A DNA stretch of 9,021 nucleotides, taken from NCBI GenBank assembly GCA_016190785.1, contig JACPPX010000039.1, positions 1 through 9,021 on the forward strand. The letters run 5' to 3'. The first letter of the stretch is position 1. Each line of letters begins with the position of its first letter. The notes below the pieces were generated by a model. It made no database searches. It was not told the origin of the DNA and saw only the letters and a list, made by a program, of their open reading frames with translations. Positions 1-5,304 of this stretch are shown here, one piece after another. This DNA comes from Chloroflexota bacterium (lineage in GTDB: Bacteria > Chloroflexota > Anaerolineae > UBA7937 > JACPPX01). The position numbers were made by a program, and so were the translations under genes.

Positions 1-810
1 GCGCAGACCGGGCCGGCTAGGTCCATCCTTGCTGCGCATCTCTTCTATCCCTTGCTTGACCAGAGCCCGGTTCTCACCTTTGAGCGGGGCGAGATCGGCA
101 ACCGTGCCCAGGGCGACAAGGTCCAATAGATCTTCCTCGGTGATTGTTTTTCTTTGGGCGTCCATCGGCACTTGCAATTCTACGCGGAGCAGGGCCTGGG
201 CTAGTTTATAGGCCACTCCTACTCCAGAGAGGTTCTTTTCCGGATATTGGGAGTTGGGCAAGCGGGGGTTGACCACAGCCAGTGCCTCTGGTAGTTCTTC
301 GGGCAGAGAGTGGTGGTCGGTAATTATTACGTCCATGCCGCGGCGCTGAGCATATTGGACCTCTTCTACCGAACGTACTCCGCAATCCACAGTGACCACT
401 AATTTCACTCCTTGCTCGGCTAACTTATCCATAGCTCTGATGTTGAGCCCGTACCCCTCATCCACCCGATGGGGGATGTAGGGGACAGCATTGCCTCCCA
501 GGGAAGTGAGAGTTTGCACCAGCAAGGCACATCCGGCCACGCCATCGGCGTCGAAATCACCATAGATGCAGGTCAACTCGTTGTTCTTTATCGCTTGGCG
601 GATGCGGGATACAGCAGCAGAAACCCCGGCCAGACGGAAGGGGTCAGCAGATGGAAGATGACCTTCTAAGAAATGGCGAGCCTCGGTAGCGGTTTGCAAG
701 CCACGGTGGTAGAGGGCTTGGCCCAGAAGGGGATGGATCTGGTGAAGGGTGGATAAAAAATCCTGGGGGGCAGGAGGTAAGAGCTGCCAACGCTTGGGCA
801 AACCGGCCAT
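1..810 (-). CDS. recJ: Single-stranded-DNA-specific exonuclease RecJ, N-terminal part (runs off the window)
   Basis: RecJ is a 5'-3' single-strand DNA exonuclease of recombinational and mismatch repair; it is a DHH-family metal-dependent phosphoesterase in the cytoplasm. Reading the minus strand from the ATG at 810 gives 270 open residues to the window edge, about half of a normal RecJ of 550-800 residues. Visible motifs: YGDFDADGVAG at residues 83-93 (metal-binding motif I), VDCG at 141-144, TDHHS at 164-168 (the DHH motif), LSGVGVAYKLAQAL near 194-207, and GTVADLAPL at 235-243. The start fits the family: the protein opens MAGLPKRWQLL, like other RecJ N-termini. No clear Shine-Dalgarno sequence precedes it, but a TATAAT box lies only 10 bases upstream, so the message may be nearly leaderless. 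An in-frame TTG about 13 codons upstream is a less likely start. It lies downstream of the DUF4870-type gene but behind that gene's terminator. Confidence 0.95.
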   Translation of the reverse strand, partial: MAGLPKRWQLLPPAPQDFLSTLHQIHPLLGQALYHRGLQTATEARHFLEGHLPSADPFRLAGVSAAVSRIRQAIKNNELTCIYGDFDADGVAGCALLVQTLTSLGGNAVPYIPHRVDEGYGLNIRAMDKLAEQGVKLVVTVDCGVRSVEEVQYAQRRGMDVIITDHHSLPEELPEALAVVNPRLPNSQYPEKNLSGVGVAYKLAQALLRVELQVPMDAQRKTITEEDLLDLVALGTVADLAPLKGENRALVKQGIEEMRSKDGPSRPGLR

Positions 811-820
811 CTTGGCGGCG

Positions 821-849
821 ATTATAGGTTTTGCAGCAGGGCTTAGCAA
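821..849 (-). promoter_or_regulatory. Predicted sigma-A promoter of recJ
   Basis: On the minus strand TTGCTA (844-849) and a perfect TATAAT (821-826) are separated by 17 bases. Transcription would begin near 814, only about 4 bases before the recJ ATG at 810, which predicts a nearly leaderless mRNA. This agrees with the absence of a Shine-Dalgarno sequence there. The -35 box matches consensus at 4 of 6 positions. Confidence 0.5.
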
Positions 850-865
850 ATGGACATATATTCCA

Positions 866-896
866 GAAAAAAACAAGGCCCCGAGTAATCGAGGCC
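866..896 (-). terminator. Intrinsic terminator after the DUF4870-type gene
   Basis: On the minus strand the GC-rich inverted repeat at 877-896 (arms GGCCTCGA and TCGGGGCC, loop TTAC) is followed by a run of T (complement of the A run at 867-873, with a few more A nearby). The one imperfect pair in the stem is a U-G wobble in the minus-strand RNA but a C-A mismatch in the plus-strand RNA, which supports the minus orientation. It ends the gene at 920-1288 before recJ. Confidence 0.85.
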
Positions 897-919
897 GTGC
901 TAGGGGCGGGGAAGTTTGA

Positions 920-1288
920 CTATAGCCAGCCTTGGGACTTCATAAATTTAGTGACTACCGGGATCTCAAAGTGTTTGCCTTGGTAGGCTTGGAGGCCGTA
1001 GTAGATGAAGGGGATCCAGGGGAGGAATCCCAGAAACAGGAAGAGACAGCCCAAGAGGGGGAACAAATAGCCTAACAGAAAGATACAGCACCAGAAGGGG
1101 ATCCAATAGGCTAGCGCTGCGGCCCAGACCCCGAGGGAATTGATGGCGTGGTATCTCTGAAAGGGACGGTTCTTGCTTGACTCGGAAAGGAGGATAAGCA
1201 GGGGGACTATGATCCCGATGATATAGGCCAAGAGGGACATGGTGCGATCATTATCGCTAACTGCCGCTGAGGATTCTTTTTCGGCCAT
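920..1288 (-). CDS. DUF4870 (Tic20-like) domain small membrane protein
   Basis: A 122-residue integral membrane protein. After a polar N-terminus, hydrophobic segments lie at about residues 18-36, 52-77 and 78-99. The pattern matches DUF4870: a first helix ending in a short charged loop, then RPFQRYHAINSL at 41-52, and a C-terminal AYQGKHFEIPVV at 101-112 resembling the family's conserved ending. The biochemical role of this family is unknown; some members are compared with the plastid Tic20 translocon component, which does not establish transport here. The ATG at 1288 is preceded by GGGAG about 7 bases upstream. A near-consensus promoter and a terminator bracket it, so it is probably monocistronic. 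It is divergent from fmt, with a 150-base gap between them. Confidence 0.85.
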   Translation of the reverse strand: MAEKESSAAVSDNDRTMSLLAYIIGIIVPLLILLSESSKNRPFQRYHAINSLGVWAAALAYWIPFWCCIFLLGYLFPLLGCLFLFLGFLPWIPFIYYGLQAYQGKHFEIPVVTKFMKSQGWL

Positions 1289-1316
1289 TAGTTTCTCCCT
1301 TTCTATTTTCTGGTGC

Positions 1317-1331
1317 AGCCATTTTATGGCT
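1317..1331. promoter_or_regulatory. Inverted repeat over the -10 box, possible operator
   Basis: AGCCAT, three T, then ATGGCT form a perfect 6-base inverted repeat. It spans about -17 to -3 relative to the predicted start of the DUF4870-type transcript, a position suited to a repressor. The half sites are short, so chance is possible; the operator role is inferred. Confidence 0.3.
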
Positions 1332-1349
1332 ACTCGGATGATGTGTCAA
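1321..1349 (-). promoter_or_regulatory. Near-consensus sigma-A promoter of the DUF4870-type gene
   Basis: On the minus strand a perfect TTGACA (1344-1349) and TAAAAT (1321-1326, 5 of 6) are 17 bases apart. The predicted transcription start near 1314 leaves a leader of about 25 bases with a GGGAG ribosome binding site before the ATG at 1288. A perfect 6-base inverted repeat overlaps the -10 box (listed separately). Confidence 0.75.
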
Positions 1350-1357
1350 GGCGCAGT

Positions 1358-1386
1358 TTGGAGCATTACGCCAAGTATGATAGAAT
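1358..1386 (+). promoter_or_regulatory. Possible promoter of fmt
   Basis: TTGGAG (1358-1363) and TAGAAT (1381-1386, 5 of 6) are separated by 17 bases on the plus strand. Transcription would begin near 1393, leaving a leader of about 45 bases before the fmt ATG. The -35 box is poor (3 of 6), so this is tentative. It lies in the AT-rich gap shared with the divergent DUF4870-type gene. Confidence 0.35.
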
Positions 1387-1438
1387 TTTATTTTGCTTTC
1401 GAAAATTTACGGTTATTAGTCGGGGGCAGTACCGGTAA

Positions 1439-2371
1439 ATGAAGGAGCGAGTACTTTTTATGGGCACCCCGCAATTTGCCATTCCAGTCCTGGAAGGGCT
1501 TTTGGAAAATTATGAGGTGGTGGGTGTCGTGACCCAGCCGGATCGCCCAGCAGGGCGGGGTCGTCGTCCTACCCCCTCCCCAGTCAAAGTTTTGGCTCAA
1601 TCTCGAGGAATTGCTGCTCTCCAACCTGCATCGTTGCGAGAAAAGGAGGTACAGGCGGAAATCCAAAGGTTAGAGCCAAAGGTGATTGTGGTTGCGGCCT
1701 ACGGGGAAATCATCCCTCCTGCAATTTTGCAGGCCGCTCCTTTTGGGTGTCTGAACATCCACCCCTCGCTGCTTCCCAAACATCGAGGTGCCTCCCCAAT
1801 TCCGGCCGCAATATTGGCCGGGGAGGAAAAGACAGGAGTAAGTATTATGCGCATGGATGAGGGGTTGGATACGGGGCCAATCATCGCCCAAGCCGAGGAG
1901 AATATCCGCCCGCAGGATACCGCGGCGTCGCTTAAGGAACGGTTAGCCAAGAAAGGGGCGGATCTGCTTTTGGAGATACTACCTCGCTGGCTGAAGGGGG
2001 AGATCCAGGCGCGACCGCAAGACGAAACCCAAGCCACCCAGACCCGACCCCTAAAAAAGGAGGACGGGAAGATAGCCTGGGGGAAAAGTGCCGATGAAAT
2101 TTGGCGGCAAATTCGGGCCTATGACCCCTGGCCGGGGTCTTATACCAGCTGGCAGGGACAGAGTTTAAAAATCCTGGCCGCTCGCCCTCAGCCCAGTGCC
2201 TTTCCCGGAAGCCCGGGACAAGTTGTGGCCGAGGAGCAGGAAATAGGGATAATCACCGGTGAAGGTCTCCTTCTCTTAGAAAAAGTGCAGTTGGGGGGCA
2301 AAAGGGAGATGGAGATCAAAGAGTTTCTGCGCGGCTATCCCTCTTTTCTCGGATCTCGACTTGGGGTTTGA
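1439..2371 (+). CDS. fmt: Methionyl-tRNA formyltransferase
   Basis: Fmt transfers a formyl group from 10-formyltetrahydrofolate to methionyl-initiator tRNA in the cytoplasm, needed for normal bacterial translation initiation. The 310-residue length is typical. The N-terminus MKERVLFMGTPQFAIPVLEGL is the family's Rossmann-like opening. CLNIHPSLLPKHRGASPIPAAI, at about residues 104-125, carries the catalytic Asn and His and the SLLP loop, and GVSIMRMDEGLDTGPI near 133-148 carries the catalytic Asp. The C-terminal part (about 205-310) has the expected tRNA-binding domain, including IRAYDPWPGSYT. The ATG at 1439 is chosen because M-x-x-x-V-x-FMGTP is standard; the ATG seven codons later would cut into the first strand. 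The ribosome binding site is weak (GGGGGC about 12 bases upstream). No peptide deformylase gene, its common partner, is adjacent. The stop lies 35 bases before the ZIP gene, so the two may be co-transcribed. Confidence 0.97.
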   Translation: MKERVLFMGTPQFAIPVLEGLLENYEVVGVVTQPDRPAGRGRRPTPSPVKVLAQSRGIAALQPASLREKEVQAEIQRLEPKVIVVAAYGEIIPPAILQAAPFGCLNIHPSLLPKHRGASPIPAAILAGEEKTGVSIMRMDEGLDTGPIIAQAEENIRPQDTAASLKERLAKKGADLLLEILPRWLKGEIQARPQDETQATQTRPLKKEDGKIAWGKSADEIWRQIRAYDPWPGSYTSWQGQSLKILAARPQPSAFPGSPGQVVAEEQEIGIITGEGLLLLEKVQLGGKREMEIKEFLRGYPSFLGSRLGV

Positions 2372-2406
2372 CACAGTCTCATAAGATATGGTGGGAAGAT
2401 AAAAGT

Positions 2407-3150
2407 ATGGAAAACCTTTTGCCAATCATGGGACTTTCTTTCCTGGGGAGCATAGCCGGCCTGATCGGGGGGCTGTTTCTGCTTTGGAAAGGCAGTGTAG
2501 AGAAAGAAACTTCGCTGCATTTGATCGCTTTTGCAGCAGGTGTAATTTTGGGCGTGGTGTTTCTTGACCTACTCCCCGAGGCCCAGGAATTTGGGGGGCA
2601 GGGCACATTTTTCTTAGCGCTTATTGGTTTGGTGGCCTTTTTCTTGATTGAGGATTTCTTGCTACATTTCCACCATCATGAAGAACATGCCCATCGGGTA
2701 AATCCGGTGGCCCCGCTAATCATTTTGGGGGACACGGTCCACAACTTCATTGACGGGGCGGTGATCGCCGCCAGTTTTTTGGCCGATGCGCGGCTGGGGG
2801 TGTTGGTGGCGGTAGCCACCTTTTTCCACGAGGTCCCGCAAGAAATTGGTGACTTCGCCGTCCTCCTCTCCGCTGGGCTTTCCAAGACAGAAGTATTACT
2901 TTCCAATCTGCTTACGGCCATGGCTACATTTATGGGGGCCATCGGGGTCTTGCTTTTTGTGGAGCAGGCCAGTAATTTTTTGGGGCCACTTCTGGGGCTA
3001 GCCGCGGGGATGTTTCTTTATATTTCCTCGGCGGATATCCTGCCGGAGATAGCCCGTACTCCGATGCGCGATCCCAGATGGCATACCGCCGGGTTTTTCT
3101 TAGGGGGAATCGGCTTGATGTTTTTGCTGACGGAATTCCTGCCGGGATAG
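2407..3150 (+). CDS. ZIP-family divalent metal transporter
   Basis: A 247-residue inner-membrane transporter of the ZIP family, which usually moves zinc, iron or other divalent cations into the cytoplasm. About eight hydrophobic helices are visible (near 7-27, 37-57, 67-86, 107-128, 133-153, 167-187, 192-213 and 228-244). The hallmark metal-site helices are present: HNFIDG at 112-117 (helix 4) and HEVPQEIGDF at 141-150 (helix 5). A histidine-rich loop HFHHHEEHAH at 87-96 lies between helices 3 and 4, where ZIP proteins carry a variable metal-binding loop. I take the ATG at 2407, preceded by GGTGGGAAG and spaced 8 bases. A TTG at 2368 overlapping the fmt stop would add 13 polar residues and is less likely. 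The metal specificity cannot be read from the sequence. Confidence 0.93.
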   Translation: MENLLPIMGLSFLGSIAGLIGGLFLLWKGSVEKETSLHLIAFAAGVILGVVFLDLLPEAQEFGGQGTFFLALIGLVAFFLIEDFLLHFHHHEEHAHRVNPVAPLIILGDTVHNFIDGAVIAASFLADARLGVLVAVATFFHEVPQEIGDFAVLLSAGLSKTEVLLSNLLTAMATFMGAIGVLLFVEQASNFLGPLLGLAAGMFLYISSADILPEIARTPMRDPRWHTAGFFLGGIGLMFLLTEFLPG

Positions 3151-3183
3151 CCCGAGGGACTCAATCTCGAGGATGCAATTCAT

Positions 3184-3213
3184 TTGACAAAAAATCGGGG
3201 CTAAACTCAAAAT
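3184..3213 (+). promoter_or_regulatory. Predicted promoter of fabL-lipB
   Basis: A perfect TTGACA (3184-3189) lies 18 bases upstream of CAAAAT (3208-3213, 4 of 6). Transcription would start close to the AGGAGG ribosome binding site (3221-3226), about 12 bases before the ATG, giving a very short leader. The -10 box is weak, so confidence is moderate. Confidence 0.45.
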
Positions 3214-3231
3214 AGTCTGGAGGAGGCAGGG

Positions 3232-3993
3232 ATGGATTTGAAAGGGAAAGTTGCCTTGGTCACCGGGGGCTCGCGGGGCATCGGGCGAGCCATTGCCCTC
3301 AAACTGGCCAGCCAGGGAGCGGACATTGTGATTAACTTCCTGCGCAAGAAGTCGGCAGCAGAAGCCACCGCTCAAGAGATCCAGCACCTGGGGGTGCAGA
3401 CCCATCTGGTGAAGGCCAATGTAGGGGAGGAAGAGGACATCAAGCGTCTCTTCCAGGAAATCAAAGAGGTTTTTGAGCACCTGGATATTTTCGTCTCTAA
3501 CGCCGCTTCGGGAGTGGCCAAGCCAATAACGGAATTAGGAGCCAGAGAGTGGGAGTGGACCCTGGGGATCAATGCCCGCGGTTTTTTCCTGGGGGCAAAA
3601 GAAGCAGCAAAGTTAATGGAGGGCCGCCCGGGGAGAATCATTGCTCTCACCAGTCTCGGCTCACAACGGGTCCTCCCTGAGTACTCGATGGTAGGAGTCT
3701 CTAAGGCGGCGGTGGAAGCCTTGACCCGCTACTTGGCGGTGGAACTTGCCCCGCAGGGGATCTTAGTCAATGCTGTTTCCCCGGGAGTGGTGGATACCGA
3801 TGCCTTGAACTTTTTTCCTAGCAAGGACAGTCTAATCTCTTTGAGCAAGAAATATACTCCCACGGGGAGGATGGTGACTCCCGAGGATGTGGCCAATGTG
3901 GTGGCTTTTCTGTGCAGCGAGGAGGCGAGCATGATCTGCGGGCAGGTGATAGTGATCGATGGGGGGATCTCGCTACTTTTCTTCAAAGAATAA
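3232..3993 (+). CDS. fabL: FabL-like enoyl-[acyl-carrier-protein] reductase (short-chain dehydrogenase fold)
   Basis: It probably catalyses the last step of each type II fatty acid elongation cycle, the NADPH-dependent reduction of trans-2-enoyl-ACP. At 253 residues it has the SDR length. The nucleotide-binding motif TGGSRGIG is at 11-18 and NAASG at 90-94. What separates it from FabG and typical SDRs is the active site: Tyr151 and Lys158 are separated by six residues (Y-S-M-V-G-V-S-K), the enoyl-reductase spacing, not YxxxK. Long stretches match my recollection of Bacillus subtilis FabL: NAASGV, EAAKLME, VGVSKAA-EALTRYLAVEL, DTDAL and a C-terminal DGG-SLL. The ATG is set by a strong AGGAGG at 3221-3226. 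The stop is 29 bases before lipB, suggesting one transcript. A glucose-dehydrogenase-like SDR of other function remains possible but is less likely. Confidence 0.85.
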   Translation: MDLKGKVALVTGGSRGIGRAIALKLASQGADIVINFLRKKSAAEATAQEIQHLGVQTHLVKANVGEEEDIKRLFQEIKEVFEHLDIFVSNAASGVAKPITELGAREWEWTLGINARGFFLGAKEAAKLMEGRPGRIIALTSLGSQRVLPEYSMVGVSKAAVEALTRYLAVELAPQGILVNAVSPGVVDTDALNFFPSKDSLISLSKKYTPTGRMVTPEDVANVVAFLCSEEASMICGQVIVIDGGISLLFFKE

Positions 3994-4022
3994 AGTTGCG
4001 ATGCAAGGTGGGATAGATCATA

Positions 4023-4736
4023 GTGAGCAAGTCGGTCTCGCTTTTAAATTTAGGGATTGAGCCTTATCAGCGGGCGTGGGACCTCCAGCACCGCTTGGTG
4101 GCCCTACGCCGCGAGGGGAAGGTCGGGGATGTGTTTATCCTTTTGGAGCACACCCCAGTTCTCACCATTGGCCGACAGGGTAATGAATCGAACATCCTCG
4201 TCTCACCAGCATTTTTGGCCGAACAGGGAGTTGAGGTCTACCGGGTAGAACGGGGTGGGGATGTAACCTACCATGGTCCAGGGCAGTTGGTGGGCTACCC
4301 CATCCTCGACCTTGGCGGGCATCACAAGGATGTACGCTGGTATGTCCGTTCCTTGGAAGAGGTGCTCATTCGATCATTGGCCGAGTTCGGGATTGAGGCC
4401 AGCCGGGTAGAGGGCTCGGTAGGGGTCTGGGCCGGCGACAAAAAAATTGCGGCCATCGGGGCGCGGATCGAGCACTGGATCACCTATCACGGGTTTGCCC
4501 TCAATGTGGCCCCCAATATGAAGCATTGGCAGTTAATCGTGCCCTGTGGGATCGAGGGCAAAGATGTCGTATCCATGGAGCAAATCCTGGGCCATGCGCC
4601 TGATATGCAGGCGGTGCGCCAAGCCGTGGCTAATCACTTTGGGGAAGTATTTGGGGTGGAGTTACAGGAGATTTCTCTAGATGATCTGGGGTTGGCCCAA
4701 TTCTCGCCGGAGCAGGTAACGCTTGTCAGCCAATAA
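4023..4736 (+). CDS. lipB: Octanoyltransferase (lipoyl(octanoyl) transferase)
   Basis: LipB moves the octanoyl group from octanoyl-ACP onto the lipoyl domains of 2-oxoacid dehydrogenases and the glycine cleavage H protein; LipA then inserts sulfur. The 237-residue length is normal. The family signature RGGDVTYHGPGQLVGYPI spans 77-94. The catalytic pair is visible: Lys141 in DKKIAAIGARI and Cys175 in VPCGIEGKDVVSM, so the acyl-Cys thioester mechanism should be intact. The start is GTG at 4023, with AAGGTGGG about 10 bases upstream; no in-frame ATG gives a better N-terminus. Spacing from fabL is 29 bases with no terminator between. No lipA follows in this window; a heptamer repeat tract begins just after the stop. 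Confidence 0.97.
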   Translation: MSKSVSLLNLGIEPYQRAWDLQHRLVALRREGKVGDVFILLEHTPVLTIGRQGNESNILVSPAFLAEQGVEVYRVERGGDVTYHGPGQLVGYPILDLGGHHKDVRWYVRSLEEVLIRSLAEFGIEASRVEGSVGVWAGDKKIAAIGARIEHWITYHGFALNVAPNMKHWQLIVPCGIEGKDVVSMEQILGHAPDMQAVRQAVANHFGEVFGVELQEISLDDLGLAQFSPEQVTLVSQ

Positions 4737-4741
4737 TCAAG

Positions 4742-4772
4742 GATGTATGATGTATAAAGTATAGAGTATAAT
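4742..4772 (+). repeat. Degenerate heptanucleotide tandem repeat, copy 1 (with embedded TATAAT)
   Basis: Four consecutive 7-base units ending in GTAT (GATGTAT, GATGTAT, AAAGTAT, AGAGTAT) run from 4742 to 4769. The last unit continues into a perfect TATAAT at 4767-4772, which could serve as the -10 box for the tRNA-Pro transcript, though I see no convincing -35. The same AGAGTAT unit recurs at 5185-5212. Confidence 0.7.
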
Positions 4773-4778
4773 GAAAAT

Positions 4779-4804
4779 GGTCTAGCGGCGAAGCCGCCTA
4801 GACC
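4779..4804 (+). other. Strong GAA-loop hairpin upstream of tRNA-Pro
   Basis: Seven bases (GGTCTAG) pair with CTAGACC, then CGGC pairs with GCCG across a single bulged C (4797) and a GAA triloop at 4790-4792. The tip contains GCGAAGC, known as an exceptionally stable mini-hairpin in DNA. There is no T tract after it, so it is not a typical terminator for lipB. It begins about 7 bases after the TATAAT box, near the predicted transcript start. It may be a dispersed palindromic repeat. Confidence 0.65.
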
Positions 4805-4824
4805 CCCAGATGTGGCTCAGCCAG

Positions 4825-4898
4825 CGGGGCGTAGCGCAGTCCGGTAGCGCACTTGAATGGGGTTCAAGTGGTCGGCGGTTCAAATCCGCCCGCCCCGA
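4825..4898 (+). tRNA. tRNA-Pro (anticodon GGG)
   Basis: A complete 74-base cloverleaf: acceptor stem CGGGGCG with CGCCCCG plus discriminator A, D stem GCGC/GCGC, anticodon stem CTTGA/TCAAG with loop ATGGGGT, five-base variable region, and T stem GGCGG/CCGCC with loop TTCAAAT. The anticodon is GGG at 4859-4861, reading proline codons CCC and CCU, with G at position 37 as expected for proline tRNAs. The CCA end is not encoded; CTTTT follows. An ATG begins 10 bases after the tRNA. Confidence 0.98.
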
Positions 4899-4908
4899 CT
4901 TTTGAAAA

Positions 4909-5151
4909 ATGGCTAAGAAGACAAGGAAAGTTTTTCTCCCCAAGTGGCAACGCTGGGCAATCATCCCGCTGTTGAGCATTATTTGGCTGTTTCTGGCCTA
5001 TCTCGAGTTCTTCTCGGCCACTGAGGAAAAAGTGGGAACAGTCGGATTCATACTGCTTACACTCCTTTTTCTGGGGATGGGGATCATGTTCTGGCTGATG
5101 AGTGAAGGCAAGTTGCCGGCTTATATAATTGAGGAGGAAGAGGACAGGTAG
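4909..5151 (+). CDS. Small two-helix membrane protein of unknown function, next to tRNA-Pro
   Basis: I do not recognise a family. The 80-residue product has a basic N-terminus (MAKKTRKVFLPKWQR), two hydrophobic helices at about 16-36 and 43-64, and a very acidic end (IIEEEEDR). The positive N-terminus suggests both ends lie in the cytoplasm with a short outside loop (SATEEKVG). This orderly layout supports a real gene despite its size. The ATG at 4909 comes only 10 bases after the tRNA with no Shine-Dalgarno sequence (CTTTTGAAAA lies between), so the gene probably shares the tRNA transcript. No terminator is visible after it. The antisense reading frame across the tRNA is an artefact. Confidence 0.6.
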   Translation: MAKKTRKVFLPKWQRWAIIPLLSIIWLFLAYLEFFSATEEKVGTVGFILLTLLFLGMGIMFWLMSEGKLPAYIIEEEEDR

Positions 5152-5184
5152 TCAACGGCGCAGCATTTTCGGCTACAAAGCAAA

Positions 5185-5212
5185 AGAGTATCTAGTATAG
5201 AGTATAGAGTAT
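5185..5212 (+). repeat. Heptanucleotide tandem repeat, copy 2
   Basis: Four 7-base units (AGAGTAT, CTAGTAT, AGAGTAT, AGAGTAT) run without gaps in the 153-base gap between the small membrane gene and the histidine kinase. The unit is the same as the last one of the tract at 4742-4769, so the two tracts share an origin or a mechanism and together flank the tRNA-Pro and small membrane gene. Confidence 0.75.
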
Positions 5213-5260
5213 AAGGAAAGGGAAGGTCCTGAGGGCTGATTCGGCTCCTTGGGAATTGAG

Positions 5261-5288
5261 ATGGTCGATGGCCCGGGCTATCGGCCAT
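5261..5288 (+). promoter_or_regulatory. 28-base palindromic hairpin in the leader of the histidine kinase gene
   Basis: The two 14-base halves are inversely complementary at 12 positions around a central CCCGGG. The two exceptions (T5265 with G5284, G5270 with T5279) are allowed G-U pairs in plus-strand RNA and would be A-C mismatches in the other strand, which favours an RNA structure. It ends 6 bases before the weak AGTAGG ribosome binding site. A two-fold protein site on DNA is the alternative. It is not the A..G.. hexaloop known for ANTAR targets. Confidence 0.5.
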
Positions 5289-5304
5289 TGATTTAGTAGG
5301 CGCA

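Noticed and set aside
1388..1666. Minus-strand frame of 92 codons overlapping the start of fmt
   Set aside because: It is a shadow of the clearly coding fmt frame and has no recognisable features.
2368..2373. TTGACA overlapping the fmt stop codon as a promoter for the ZIP gene
   Set aside because: No acceptable -10 hexamer lies 16-18 bases downstream; the ZIP gene can be transcribed with fmt.
2368..2406. TTG start for the ZIP transporter overlapping the fmt TGA
   Set aside because: It would add 13 polar residues before the first helix; the ATG at 2407 has a better-placed purine-rich site.
3151..3172. Possible terminator hairpin after the ZIP gene (CCCGAG with CTCGAGG)
   Set aside because: The stem is six pairs with a bulge and no T run follows, so it is too weak to call.
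4782..4979. Minus-strand reading frame of 65 codons across the tRNA
   Set aside because: It reads antisense through tRNA-Pro and gives the familiar artefact peptide (LNRRPLEPHSSALPDCATP); it is not a gene.
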